A stretch of 64,000 bases of DNA from Streptomyces sp. NK08204 (lineage in GTDB: Bacteria > Actinomycetota > Actinomycetes > Streptomycetales > Streptomycetaceae), in NCBI RefSeq assembly GCF_020400585.1, contig NZ_JAINVF010000033.1, forward strand, positions 1-64,000, read 5' to 3'. Positions 1 through 7,671 of the stretch are shown here, piece after piece. The position numbers and the translations under genes were made by a program. Under the pieces are notes generated by a model, which was not told the origin of the DNA, did not search any database, and saw only the letters and a list, made by a program, of their open reading frames with translations. Within the stretch, counting starts at the first letter, position 1; each line of letters begins with the position of its first letter.

Positions 1-40
1 CGCTTTCCAGGTTCCCGCTCTCGCGGTTTCCTTTCCGGCG

Positions 41-73
41 AATCCGACTTTATCAGAAGTTCTGAGTCGGATT
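41..73. terminator. Inverted repeat, possible terminator of a gene left of the window
   Basis: AATCCGACT (41-49) is matched by AGTCGGATT (65-73), and TCAGAA/TTCTGA sits inside it. This could be a two-way terminator between a gene outside the window and the RNase J gene. No coding sequence is supported in bases 1-211. Confidence 0.4.
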
Positions 74-150
74 TCCCGCCCGGTCCGGGACACCTGTGTC
101 CGATGCGTGAAGCACCGGGGTTCCCAACTGGGCGGAGCCGTAAACGTACT

Positions 151-190
151 GGAGCGGGGCGCCCCGATGCAAATCGAGGCGCCCCGCTCC
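151..190 (-). terminator. Terminator downstream of the RNase J gene
   Basis: GGAGCGGGGCGCC (151-163) pairs perfectly with GGCGCCCCGCTCC (178-190). CGAT/ATCG continues the stem inside, around a GCAA tetraloop. It lies 21 bases past the RNase J stop codon, so it most likely ends that transcript. Confidence 0.75.
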
Positions 191-211
191 AGGGCAGGCA
201 CCGACGAGGTG

Positions 212-1897
212 TCAGACCTCCACGACGACCGGGAGGATCATCGGCCTGCGGCGATACGTGTCCGAGACCCACTTGCCGAGGGTGCGGCGGATGAGCTGCT
301 GCAGCTGGTGGGGCTCCACGACGCCGTCCTGGGCGGACCGCTCCAGTGTCTCCGTGATCTTCGGGAGGACGGCGGCGAAGGCCGAGTCCTCGATGCCGGA
401 GCCACGGGCCTGGACGTGCGGGCCACCGGTGATCTTGCCGGTGGAGGCGTCGACGACCACGAAGACCGAGATGATGCCCTCGTCGCCGAGGATCTTGCGG
501 TCCTTCAGGGCCGGCTCACCGACGTCGCCGACGGAGAGGCCGTCGACGTAGACGTAACCGGCCTGGACCTTGCCGGAGATCTTGGCCTTGCCTTCGATCA
601 GGTCCACTGCCACGCCGTCCTCGGCGATGACGATCCGGTCGTGCGGGACGCCCGTAAGCGCTCCCAGTTCGGCGTTGGCCCGCAGGTGGCGCCACTCGCC
701 GTGCACCGGCATCAGGTTCTTCGGACGGCAGATGTTGTAGAAGTACAGCAGCTCGCCCGCGGACGCGTGGCCGGATACATGCACCTTGGCGTTGCCCTTG
801 TGGACGACGTTGGCGCCCCAACGGGTCAGGCCGTTGATCACGCGGTAGACCGCGTTCTCGTTTCCGGGGATGAGGGACGAGGCCAGGATGACCGTGTCGC
901 CCTCGACGATGCGGATCTGGTGGTCGCGGTTGGCCATCCTGGACAGCGCAGCCATCGGCTCGCCCTGGGAACCCGTGCAGACCAGGACCACCTCGTCGTC
1001 CGGAAGGTCGTCGAGCGTCCTGACGTCCACGACCAGTCCCGCCGGGACCTTCAGATAGCCCAGGTCACGAGCGATGCCCATGTTGCGGACCATGGATCGG
1101 CCGACGAAGGCGACCTTGCGGCCGTACTCGTGCGCAGCGTCCAGAATCTGCTGGATGCGGTGGACATGGCTGGCGAAACTCGCCACGATGATCCGCCTGC
1201 GGGCGCCGGCGAAGACCTGGCGCAACACATTGGAGATGTCGCGCTCGTGCGGCGTGAAGCCCGGGACCTCGGCGTTCGTGGAGTCGGTGAGGAGGAGGTC
1301 GATGCCCTCCTCGCTCAGCCGGGCGAACGCGTGCAGGTCGGTGAGACGGTTGTCCAGCGGGAGCTGGTCCATCTTGAAGTCGCCCGTGTGGACGACCATG
1401 CCGGCGGGCGTGCGGATGGCGACGGCCAGGGCGTCCGGGATGGAGTGGTTGACCGCGATGAACTCGCAGTCGAAGGGGCCGACGCGCTCGCGGTGCCCCT
1501 CCGCGACCTCCAGGGTGTACGGGCGGATCCGGTGCTCCTGGAGCTTGGCCTCGATGAGGGCGAGGGTCAGCTTGGAGCCGATCAGCGGGATGTCCGGCTT
1601 CTCGCGGAGCAGGAAGGGCACGCCGCCGATGTGGTCCTCGTGGCCGTGCGTGAGGACGATGCCCTCGATGTCGTCGAGGCGGTCCCTGATGGACGAGAAG
1701 TCCGGCAGGATCAGGTCGATTCCGGGCTGCTCCTCCTCGGGGAAGAGCACTCCGCAGTCGACGATCAGCAGGCGACCGCCGTACTCGAAGACCGTCATGT
1801 TTCGGCCGATCTCACCGAGGCCGCCGAGCGGGGTGACTCGCAGGCCGCCCTCGGGGAGCGGAGGGGGCGGGCCGAGTTCGGGATGCGGATGACTCAA
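212..1897 (-). CDS. rnj: Ribonuclease J
   Basis: Metallo-beta-lactamase/beta-CASP ribonuclease of the RNase J family, which performs 5'-to-3' exonucleolytic and endonucleolytic decay and processing of RNA in the cytoplasm. The zinc-binding HGHEDH motif is at residues 84-89, after the typical LGGLGEIGRN opening. A GTG at 1918 would extend the frame, but the TTG at 1897 is preceded by GAGGAG at a normal distance and gives 561 residues, the length I recall for the S. coelicolor enzyme. The gene follows dapA on the same strand with a gap of about 190 bases, so cotranscription is possible. A terminator follows at 151-190. Confidence 0.95.
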   Translation of the reverse strand: MSHPHPELGPPPPLPEGGLRVTPLGGLGEIGRNMTVFEYGGRLLIVDCGVLFPEEEQPGIDLILPDFSSIRDRLDDIEGIVLTHGHEDHIGGVPFLLREKPDIPLIGSKLTLALIEAKLQEHRIRPYTLEVAEGHRERVGPFDCEFIAVNHSIPDALAVAIRTPAGMVVHTGDFKMDQLPLDNRLTDLHAFARLSEEGIDLLLTDSTNAEVPGFTPHERDISNVLRQVFAGARRRIIVASFASHVHRIQQILDAAHEYGRKVAFVGRSMVRNMGIARDLGYLKVPAGLVVDVRTLDDLPDDEVVLVCTGSQGEPMAALSRMANRDHQIRIVEGDTVILASSLIPGNENAVYRVINGLTRWGANVVHKGNAKVHVSGHASAGELLYFYNICRPKNLMPVHGEWRHLRANAELGALTGVPHDRIVIAEDGVAVDLIEGKAKISGKVQAGYVYVDGLSVGDVGEPALKDRKILGDEGIISVFVVVDASTGKITGGPHVQARGSGIEDSAFAAVLPKITETLERSAQDGVVEPHQLQQLIRRTLGKWVSDTYRRRPMILPVVVEV

Positions 1898-1917
1898 AAG
1901 ACTCTCCTCACCACACA

Positions 1918-1944
1918 CGCCACGTACCGGTCGGGCACGTGGCG
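1918..1944. promoter_or_regulatory. Inverted repeat just upstream of the RNase J start
   Basis: CGCCACGT (1918-1925) and ACGTGGCG (1937-1944) form perfect 8-base arms around 11 bases, about 21 bases upstream of the TTG start. It could be a 5'-leader hairpin or an operator. The sequence shows only the symmetry. Confidence 0.4.
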
Positions 1945-2017
1945 CGCATGACGTTCGTGCAGAAGCAGTTGTCGTTGTGGGGCGCGGGCACCGGTGGCCC
2001 GCTTGGGGATTGCTCTT

Positions 2018-2051
2018 CAGTTGTCGTCTTCGGTTGTCGTCTTCAGTTGTG
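2018..2051. repeat. 13-bp tandem repeat in the dapA-rnj gap
   Basis: CAGTTGTCGTCTT (2018-2030) is followed by CGGTTGTCGTCTT (2031-2043) and a partial third copy, CAGTTGTG. It lies just past the dapA stop codon. No function is evident. Confidence 0.6.
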
Positions 2052-2089
2052 AAGCTCGGGTGGTGCCCAGAGTGGTGCCAAGTCTGTTG

Positions 2090-2989
2090 TCAGAGCTGTA
2101 CCCCGCCGGCAGCAAGATCGATCTTGAGCTGGGCGATCTCCTCGGGCGAGCATTCGATCATGGGGGCGCGCAGGGGGCCGGCGGGCAGTCCCTGGAGGGC
2201 GAGTGCGGCCTTGGTGGTCATGACGCCCTGGGTGCGGAACATACCGGTGTAGACCGGGAGCAGCTTCTGGTGGATCTCGGTGGCCTTGACGACGTCGCCC
2301 GAGGTGTACGCGTCGACGAGAGCGCGCAGGTCGGGGGTGACCAGGTGGCCGACGACCGAGACGAAGCCGACCGCGCCCACGGAGAGCAGGGGCAGGTTCA
2401 GCATGTCGTCGCCGGAGTACCAGGCGAGGCCGGAGCGGGCGATGGCCCAGCTGGCGCGGCCGAGGTCGCCCTTGGCGTCCTTGTTGGCGACGATCCGGGG
2501 GTGCTCGGCGAGGCGGACGAGCGTGTCCGTGTTGATCGGGACACCGCTGCGGCCGGGGATGTCGTAGAGCATCACGGGCAGGCCGGTGGCGTCGGCGACG
2601 GCCGTGAAGTGCCGGTACAGAGCCTCCTGCGGGGGCTTGTTGTAGTACGGGGTGACGACCAGAAGGCCATGTGCGCCCACCCGCTCGGCCTCGCGGGCCA
2701 GCTCCATGCTGTGGTGGGTGTCGTTGGTGCCGACGCCGGCGACGACGTGTGCGCGGTCGCCGACCGCCTCCAGTACCGCTCGTACGAGGTCCGATTTCTC
2801 CGCGTCGCTGGTGGTGGGGGACTCGCCGGTGGTGCCGTTGATGATCAGGCCGTCGTTGCCTGCGTCCACCAGGTGGGCGGCGAGCCGCTGCGCGCCGTCG
2901 AGGTCGAGTGCGCCATCCGCCGTGAAGGGCGTGACCATGGCGGTGAGAACCCGCCCGAAGGGGGTCTGCGGAGTGGAGGTCGGAGCCAT
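2090..2989 (-). CDS. dapA: 4-hydroxy-tetrahydrodipicolinate synthase
   Basis: Condenses pyruvate with aspartate semialdehyde, the first committed step to diaminopimelate and lysine, in the cytoplasm. The sequence shows the family signatures: NGTTGESPTT near residue 50, YDIPGRSG around residue 140, and the Schiff-base lysine region VANKDAKGD. The ATG at 2989 gives 299 residues. A GTG three codons upstream would put a rare TTA at codon 2 and looks less likely. No strong ribosome site is seen. It lies between thyX and rnj on one strand. dapB, the next enzyme of the pathway, is 2.5 kb away on the same strand. Confidence 0.95.
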   Translation of the reverse strand: MAPTSTPQTPFGRVLTAMVTPFTADGALDLDGAQRLAAHLVDAGNDGLIINGTTGESPTTSDAEKSDLVRAVLEAVGDRAHVVAGVGTNDTHHSMELAREAERVGAHGLLVVTPYYNKPPQEALYRHFTAVADATGLPVMLYDIPGRSGVPINTDTLVRLAEHPRIVANKDAKGDLGRASWAIARSGLAWYSGDDMLNLPLLSVGAVGFVSVVGHLVTPDLRALVDAYTSGDVVKATEIHQKLLPVYTGMFRTQGVMTTKAALALQGLPAGPLRAPMIECSPEEIAQLKIDLAAGGVQL

Positions 2990-3200
2990 GGGTAACACGC
3001 TACTCGGTGCTCAGTACGTGGTCTGCCCTTGGGGTGCCGGAAAAGTCAGGACAAATGCGGATCCCGGCACTGCCTGCTCGGGGGTTCAAGCAGTGCCGGG
3101 TCCGTTTGATCAGGCTAGATGAACTTCACCAAACGCCGCAATACGGACACTTCGCGAGGCTGATCCGTACGTCTGTACCTGGTGTGGGAACAGGGCTTCG

Positions 3201-3929
3201 TTACGGGGCGACCCGCCCGTTCGCGTTGAAGGCGGCGTAGGTGAGCGGCATGAGCCTGGCCCACTCGGCCTCCATCTTCTCGCCGACCATCTCGATCTCC
3301 CGCTGCGGGAAGGACGGAACCTTGGCCAGCTCGTGCTGGGTGCGCAGGCCGAGGAAGTGCATCAGGGAGCGGGCGTTGCAGGTGGCGTACATCGAAGAGA
3401 AGAGGCCGACGGGGAGGGCCGAACGGGCGACTTCGCGGGCCACCCCCTCGGCGAGCAGCTTCTGGTAGGCGGCGTAGGCGTGCTCGTACGACTCCTCGAG
3501 GGTGCTGCGCACGGTCTCGTGCTGGGCCGGCGTCCCCTCGACGAAGACGTACTTGCCGGGACGGCCTTCCTGCACGAGCTTGCGGGAGGCGTCGGGCACG
3601 TAGAAGACCGGCTGGAGCTCCCTGTAGCGACCCGACTCCTCGTTGTACGACCAGCCGACCCGGTGCCGCATGAACTCGCGGAAGACGAAGATCGGGGCAC
3701 TGATGAAGAACGTCATCGAGTTGTGCTCGAACGGGCTGCCATGCCGGTCGCGCATGAGGTAGTTGATCAGGCCCTTGGAGCGCTCGGGGTCCTTCTTGAG
3801 CTCGTCCAGCGACTGCTCACCGAGAGTCGAGACGCGCGCGGCGAACAGCACGTCGGCGTCCGAAGCGCTGGCCTTCACCAGCTCGACGGTGACGTCACTA
3901 CGGAGGGTGAGCGGCTCGGGGGTGGTCAC
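3201..3929 (-). CDS. thyX: Flavin-dependent thymidylate synthase
   Basis: Makes dTMP from dUMP using FAD, NADPH and methylene-tetrahydrofolate. The diagnostic ThyX motif is visible as RHRVGWSYNEESGRYRE, and the downstream NARSLMHFLGLR segment is typical. Several starts are possible (GTG 3947, ATG 3944, GTG 3929). GGAAGG lies six bases before the GTG at 3929, so I chose that start (242 residues). The gene is transcribed away from the small membrane-protein gene at 4117, so the 3930-4116 gap should hold promoters for both. Confidence 0.95.
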   Translation of the reverse strand: MTTPEPLTLRSDVTVELVKASASDADVLFAARVSTLGEQSLDELKKDPERSKGLINYLMRDRHGSPFEHNSMTFFISAPIFVFREFMRHRVGWSYNEESGRYRELQPVFYVPDASRKLVQEGRPGKYVFVEGTPAQHETVRSTLEESYEHAYAAYQKLLAEGVAREVARSALPVGLFSSMYATCNARSLMHFLGLRTQHELAKVPSFPQREIEMVGEKMEAEWARLMPLTYAAFNANGRVAP

Positions 3930-4116
3930 GAGGGTCCTTCCCATCACTTCTTCAGGTTCGGGCCCACTGTACGGGGGACCACTGACAGAGCCGAGCCGGC
4001 CGTCCCACCGAGGACTTTTTCCGACATGGGCACTTTTTGCGATACTCGCTCGTCTGCATCAATGAGCCCCAATCGTTCGATCTTCGGTTCGACCGCCGAA
4101 AGGAGCGCAACCCGCG

Positions 4117-4311
4117 ATGTTCCTCAGCGATGTCACTCCCCCGCCCCCGCAGCGGGCTTCCGCCGGCCAGCGGGCCGGGCACTGGCTGCTGGGCCTCGCC
4201 GTCGTCGCGGGACTCATAGGTGCCGTGGTCATCGGCAGGCCGGCCCTGGCCACCCCCTCCAGCACGCCGGTCCAGCAGTCCCAGGCGTCCCAGTCGGCTC
4301 AGGGTCACTGA
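4117..4311 (+). CDS. Small single-pass membrane protein, unknown function
   Basis: A 64-residue product with a short proline-rich N-terminus, one hydrophobic segment (about residues 23-46, HWLLGLAVVAGLIGAVVIG) and a polar Ser/Gln-rich tail. AAGGAG lies 11 bases upstream of the ATG, slightly far. No family is recognised. The size, the membrane segment and the position between two conserved genes make it plausible, but no function can be assigned. Confidence 0.55.
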   Translation: MFLSDVTPPPPQRASAGQRAGHWLLGLAVVAGLIGAVVIGRPALATPSSTPVQQSQASQSAQGH

Positions 4312-4401
4312 CCCTTCCGGCCGCCCAAGGGTGGTGAGCGGGTACGGGGGCGGATAGCCTCACCGGGCACAGCCACGCGAGGTTTTGAGTGAGGACCAGC
4401 C

Positions 4402-4956
4402 GTGCCCCTGCCTTTCCTGACGGCCGACCGTACCTTCGAGGCGGGATCCGAAGTTCCGCTGCCGTACGACGACCGGGACCGCTGGCGGCGCCCCTACCGT
4501 CCCGGGCCCTGGCGGGTCGGCGGAGCGGCCCTGGGGCTGCTGCTCTCCTCGTTCGTGCTGTTCGCCGCGGTCGCCATCGCCCTGACGGGCTCGGTGTCCG
4601 CCGCCGGCGTGGTCCTCGCCGTAGCGCTGGTGGTCATCGCGGCTGCGCTGCGGCTGCTGCGCATGGGCGTGTGGGTGAGCGCGCTCGGGCTGCGCCAGGT
4701 GGGCTTCCTGGCGACGCGCACGGTGCGCTGGTCGCGGGTGGTCTCGGTGCGCACGGTGCAGCAGCCGGTGCGCTGGGTGGGGCTGCCGCGCACCGTGCAG
4801 GGGCAGGCCTTGGTGGCGGTCCGCAAGGACCGGGCCCCCGAGGACACGCCACCGCTGCTGACCACGCACGGCCTTGATTTCCTGAGCCGCCCCGCGGCCT
4901 TCGACCGAGCGGCGGACGCAGTGGAGGCGTGGGCCGCGGAGTTCGTGCGCCGCTGA
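4402..4956 (+). CDS. PH-like membrane protein, unknown function
   Basis: A 184-residue product with two adjacent hydrophobic segments (about residues 35-85) separated by a short turn. The C-terminal part resembles bacterial PH-domain membrane proteins: beta-rich, with VWVSALGLRQVGF and RTVRWSRVVSVRTVQQ. The GTG start has GAGGA upstream. It runs toward the convergent gene at 5025, and a strong two-way hairpin sits between them. Function unknown; the PH-like label is inference from pattern only. Confidence 0.7.
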   Translation: MPLPFLTADRTFEAGSEVPLPYDDRDRWRRPYRPGPWRVGGAALGLLLSSFVLFAAVAIALTGSVSAAGVVLAVALVVIAAALRLLRMGVWVSALGLRQVGFLATRTVRWSRVVSVRTVQQPVRWVGLPRTVQGQALVAVRKDRAPEDTPPLLTTHGLDFLSRPAAFDRAADAVEAWAAEFVRR

Positions 4957-4970
4957 CCGCCGCAGACATG

Positions 4971-5013
4971 CGGAAGGGGTCGGTCCGCGGTGTTGCGGAC
5001 CGACCCCTTTCCG
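4971..5013. terminator. Bidirectional terminator
   Basis: An 18-base arm (4971-4988) pairs with 4995-5013 with a single bulged base, around a six-base loop. It sits between converging genes, so it can end transcription from both sides. Confidence 0.85.
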
Positions 5014-5024
5014 TCGGGTACGGC

Positions 5025-5477
5025 TCAGGCCCGGACGGGTTTTCCGTCGTGCAGGGCGATGGCTCGCTGCATCGCCTTGCGGGCGCGCGGGGTGTCCCGG
5101 GCGTCGTGGTAAGCGACGGCGAGGCGGAACCAGCAGCGCCAGTCGTCCGGGGCCGACTCCGTCTCGGCCTTGCGCCGGGCGAAGACCTCGTCGGCCGAGT
5201 CGCGGTCGATCCGGCCGTCGGGGGTACGCCTGAGTTCGTCCACGGGCAGGCCGCCCTCGGCGTCGAGTTCGGCGGCGAGCTGGTTGGCCCTGCGGACGAA
5301 CTCGGTGTTCTTCCACAGGAACCACAGGCCGATCACGGGCAGGATGAGCACCGCGACCCCGAAGGTGACGGTGACGGGTGTGCCGGACTGGATGAGCATG
5401 ACGCCGCGGCTGCCGACCAGGACGAAGTAGAAGACCAGGGCGGCGGCCGTGACGAGGTAAGTGATCTTCGCGCGCAT
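5025..5477 (-). CDS. Membrane protein with a soluble TPR-like tail, unknown function
   Basis: About 150 residues. Two hydrophobic segments (about residues 7-25 and 37-57) are followed by a charged cytoplasmic region whose end (WRCWFRLAVAYHDARDTPRARKAMQRAI) resembles one tetratricopeptide-type helical pair. It follows dapB by about 18 bases and is probably cotranscribed with it. The start is uncertain: TTG at 5486 or ATG at 5477, with AGGGG two bases before the first and eleven before the second. No function can be named. Confidence 0.75.
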   Translation of the reverse strand: MRAKITYLVTAAALVFYFVLVGSRGVMLIQSGTPVTVTFGVAVLILPVIGLWFLWKNTEFVRRANQLAAELDAEGGLPVDELRRTPDGRIDRDSADEVFARRKAETESAPDDWRCWFRLAVAYHDARDTPRARKAMQRAIALHDGKPVRA

Positions 5478-5495
5478 GTTCCGCAAGGCCCCTGC

Positions 5496-6248
5496 TCAGC
5501 CCAGGTCCAGGAAGTGCTCCAGGCCGAAGGTCAGGCCCGGGGCGGACACCACACGGCGGACGCCGAGCAGGATGCCCGGCATGAAGCTGCTGTGGTGCAG
5601 GGAGTCATGGCGGATCGTCAGGGTCTCGCCCTCACCACCGAGCAGGACCTCCTGGTGGGCGAGGAGACCGCGCAGCCGGACCGCGTGGACCGGGACGCCG
5701 TCGACGTTCGCCCCGCGGGCGCCGTCCAGCGCGGTCACGGTGGCGTCCGGCGCCGCAGCAGTGCCGGCGGCCCGGCGGGCCTCGGCGATGAGCTGGGCCG
5801 TGCGCATGGCCGTGCCGCTCGGGGCGTCCACCTTGTTCGGGTGGTGCAGCTCCACCACTTCGACCGACTCGAAGTACGGCGCGGCGATCTGCGCGAACTT
5901 CATGGTGAGCACGGCCCCGATGGAGAAGTTCGGCGCGATGAGCACCCCGGTCTCCGGGGACTGGGCGAGCCAGCCCCGCAGCTGCGCGAGGCGCTCCTCG
6001 GTCCAGCCCGTGGTACCGACGACGGCGTGGATGCCGTGGCGCACGCAGAAGTCGAGGTTGCCCATGACCGAGGCAGGGGTGGTCAGCTCGACGGCGACCT
6101 GGGCACCGGTCTCCGCCAGCGTCTCCAGCTTGTCACCCCGGCCGAGAGCGGCGACCAGCTCCATGTCCCCCGCGGCCTCGACCGCCTTGACCGCCTCGGA
6201 CCCGATCCGGCCCTTGGCGCCGAGGATCGCCACGCGCAGCTTGCTCAT
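5496..6248 (-). CDS. dapB: 4-hydroxy-tetrahydrodipicolinate reductase
   Basis: Reduces the dapA product with NAD(P)H in diaminopimelate/lysine synthesis. The N-terminus has the Rossmann motif AILGAKGRIGSEAV, and the substrate-binding signature ELHHPNKVDAPSGTA is near residue 140. The length (250 residues) is normal. It lies 43 bases downstream of the M16 peptidase gene and just upstream of a small membrane-protein gene, so a pnp-peptidase-dapB-membrane protein transcript is likely. Confidence 0.95.
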   Translation of the reverse strand: MSKLRVAILGAKGRIGSEAVKAVEAAGDMELVAALGRGDKLETLAETGAQVAVELTTPASVMGNLDFCVRHGIHAVVGTTGWTEERLAQLRGWLAQSPETGVLIAPNFSIGAVLTMKFAQIAAPYFESVEVVELHHPNKVDAPSGTAMRTAQLIAEARRAAGTAAAPDATVTALDGARGANVDGVPVHAVRLRGLLAHQEVLLGGEGETLTIRHDSLHHSSFMPGILLGVRRVVSAPGLTFGLEHFLDLG

Positions 6249-6291
6249 CTCTTGCTTCCTTACCGAAGACAGGTGTTACCGAAGACGGGTG

Positions 6292-7671
6292 TCAGGCGAC
6301 AGCGTCGTGCAGCCGTGCAGCCTGCTTGTCCTTCAGCGGGCCGATGACCGACAGCGACGGGCGCTGTCCCAGGATGTCGCGGGCGACCGCCCGGACCTCG
6401 TCCGGGGTGACCGCGGCGATCCGGGCCAGCATGTCGTCGACGGACATCTGCTCGCCCCAGCACAGCTCGCTCTTGCCGATACGGTTCATCAGCGCGCCGG
6501 TGTCCTCCAGGCCCAGGACCGTGGAGCCCTGGAGCTGGCCGATGGCGCGGCCTATCTCCTCGTCGGACAGGCCGTTGCGGGCGACGTGGTCCAGTTCGTC
6601 CCGGCAGATCCTGAGCACGTCGTGCACCTGGCTCGGGCGGCAACCGGCGTACACACCGAACAGGCCGCAGTCGGCGAAGCCCGAGGTGTACGAGTACACG
6701 CTGTAGGCGAGGCCGCGCTTCTCCCGGACCTCCTGGAAGAGCCGGGAGGACATGCCACCGCCGAGGGCGGTGTTGAGCACGCCCATGGCCCAGCGGCGCT
6801 CGTCGGTACGGGCGAGGCCGGGCATGCCGAGGACGACATGCGCCTGCTCGGTCTTGCGGCCGAGGAGTTCGACCTTGCCGGCCGTGCGGATCGTACGGCT
6901 GCCCTCGCGGGGGCCGACGGGTACCGCGTCCGGGCTCCGGAATGCCTCCGCCTTCTCGAAGGCCGCACGGACCTGGCGTACGACCTTGTTGTGGTCGATG
7001 TTGCCGGCACAGGCGACCACGAGGTGGGTCGGGTCGTAGTGCTTGCGGTAGAAGCGGCGGATGCGGTCCGCGGTCAGGGCGTTGACCGTGTCGACCGTGC
7101 CGAGGACCGGGCGGCCGAGGGGGCTGTCACCGAACATGGTGTACGCGAACAGGTCGTGCACGCAGTCGCCCGGATCGTCCTCGGTCATGGCGATCTCTTC
7201 GAGGATCGCGCCGCGCTCGACGTCGACGTCCTCCTCGAGGATCAGTGAGCCGGTCAGCATGTCGCAGACGACGTCGATGGCGAGCGGCAGGTCGGTGTCG
7301 AGCACGCGCGCGTAGTAGCACGTGTACTCCTTCGCCGTGAACGCGTTCATCTCGCCGCCGACGGCGTCGAGCGCGGCGGAGATGTCCAGCGCGGAGCGAC
7401 GGGAGGTGCCCTTGAAGAGGAGGTGTTCCAGGTAGTGCGTGGCGCCGTTGAGCGCGGGGGTCTCGTCGCGGGATCCTACGTGCGCCCAGATACCGAAGGT
7501 GGCGGACCGCACGGAGGGCAGGGTCTCGGTGACGACGCGCAGGCCACCCGGGAGGGTGGTCCTGCGGACGGTACCGATGCCGCCGGTGCCCTTGATGAGC
7601 GTTTGGGTACGGGCGACGGCCCGCGCCTCCGAAGAGGTGCGGGCCGTCGCCTTGGAGCTACGGGACGTCAC
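6292..7671 (-). CDS. M16 family zinc metallopeptidase
   Basis: A pitrilysin/insulinase-type protease of 459 residues. The inverted zinc motif HYLEH is present near residue 82 in the context NGATHYLEHLLFKG, and the downstream glutamate lies in ERGAILEEIAM. The second M16-type half lacks a zinc site, as is normal. Its GTG start overlaps the pnp stop by four bases (GTGA), implying translational coupling. The physiological substrate is unknown. The pnp-M16 linkage is common in actinobacteria. Confidence 0.93.
   Translation of the reverse strand: MTSRSSKATARTSSEARAVARTQTLIKGTGGIGTVRRTTLPGGLRVVTETLPSVRSATFGIWAHVGSRDETPALNGATHYLEHLLFKGTSRRSALDISAALDAVGGEMNAFTAKEYTCYYARVLDTDLPLAIDVVCDMLTGSLILEEDVDVERGAILEEIAMTEDDPGDCVHDLFAYTMFGDSPLGRPVLGTVDTVNALTADRIRRFYRKHYDPTHLVVACAGNIDHNKVVRQVRAAFEKAEAFRSPDAVPVGPREGSRTIRTAGKVELLGRKTEQAHVVLGMPGLARTDERRWAMGVLNTALGGGMSSRLFQEVREKRGLAYSVYSYTSGFADCGLFGVYAGCRPSQVHDVLRICRDELDHVARNGLSDEEIGRAIGQLQGSTVLGLEDTGALMNRIGKSELCWGEQMSVDDMLARIAAVTPDEVRAVARDILGQRPSLSVIGPLKDKQAARLHDAVA

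Noticed and set aside
107..1951. 614-residue plus-strand ORF opposite RNase J
   Set aside because: It is the antisense shadow of a well-conserved gene. High GC leaves the opposite frame open; composition is Asp/Val/Gly-rich with no domain.
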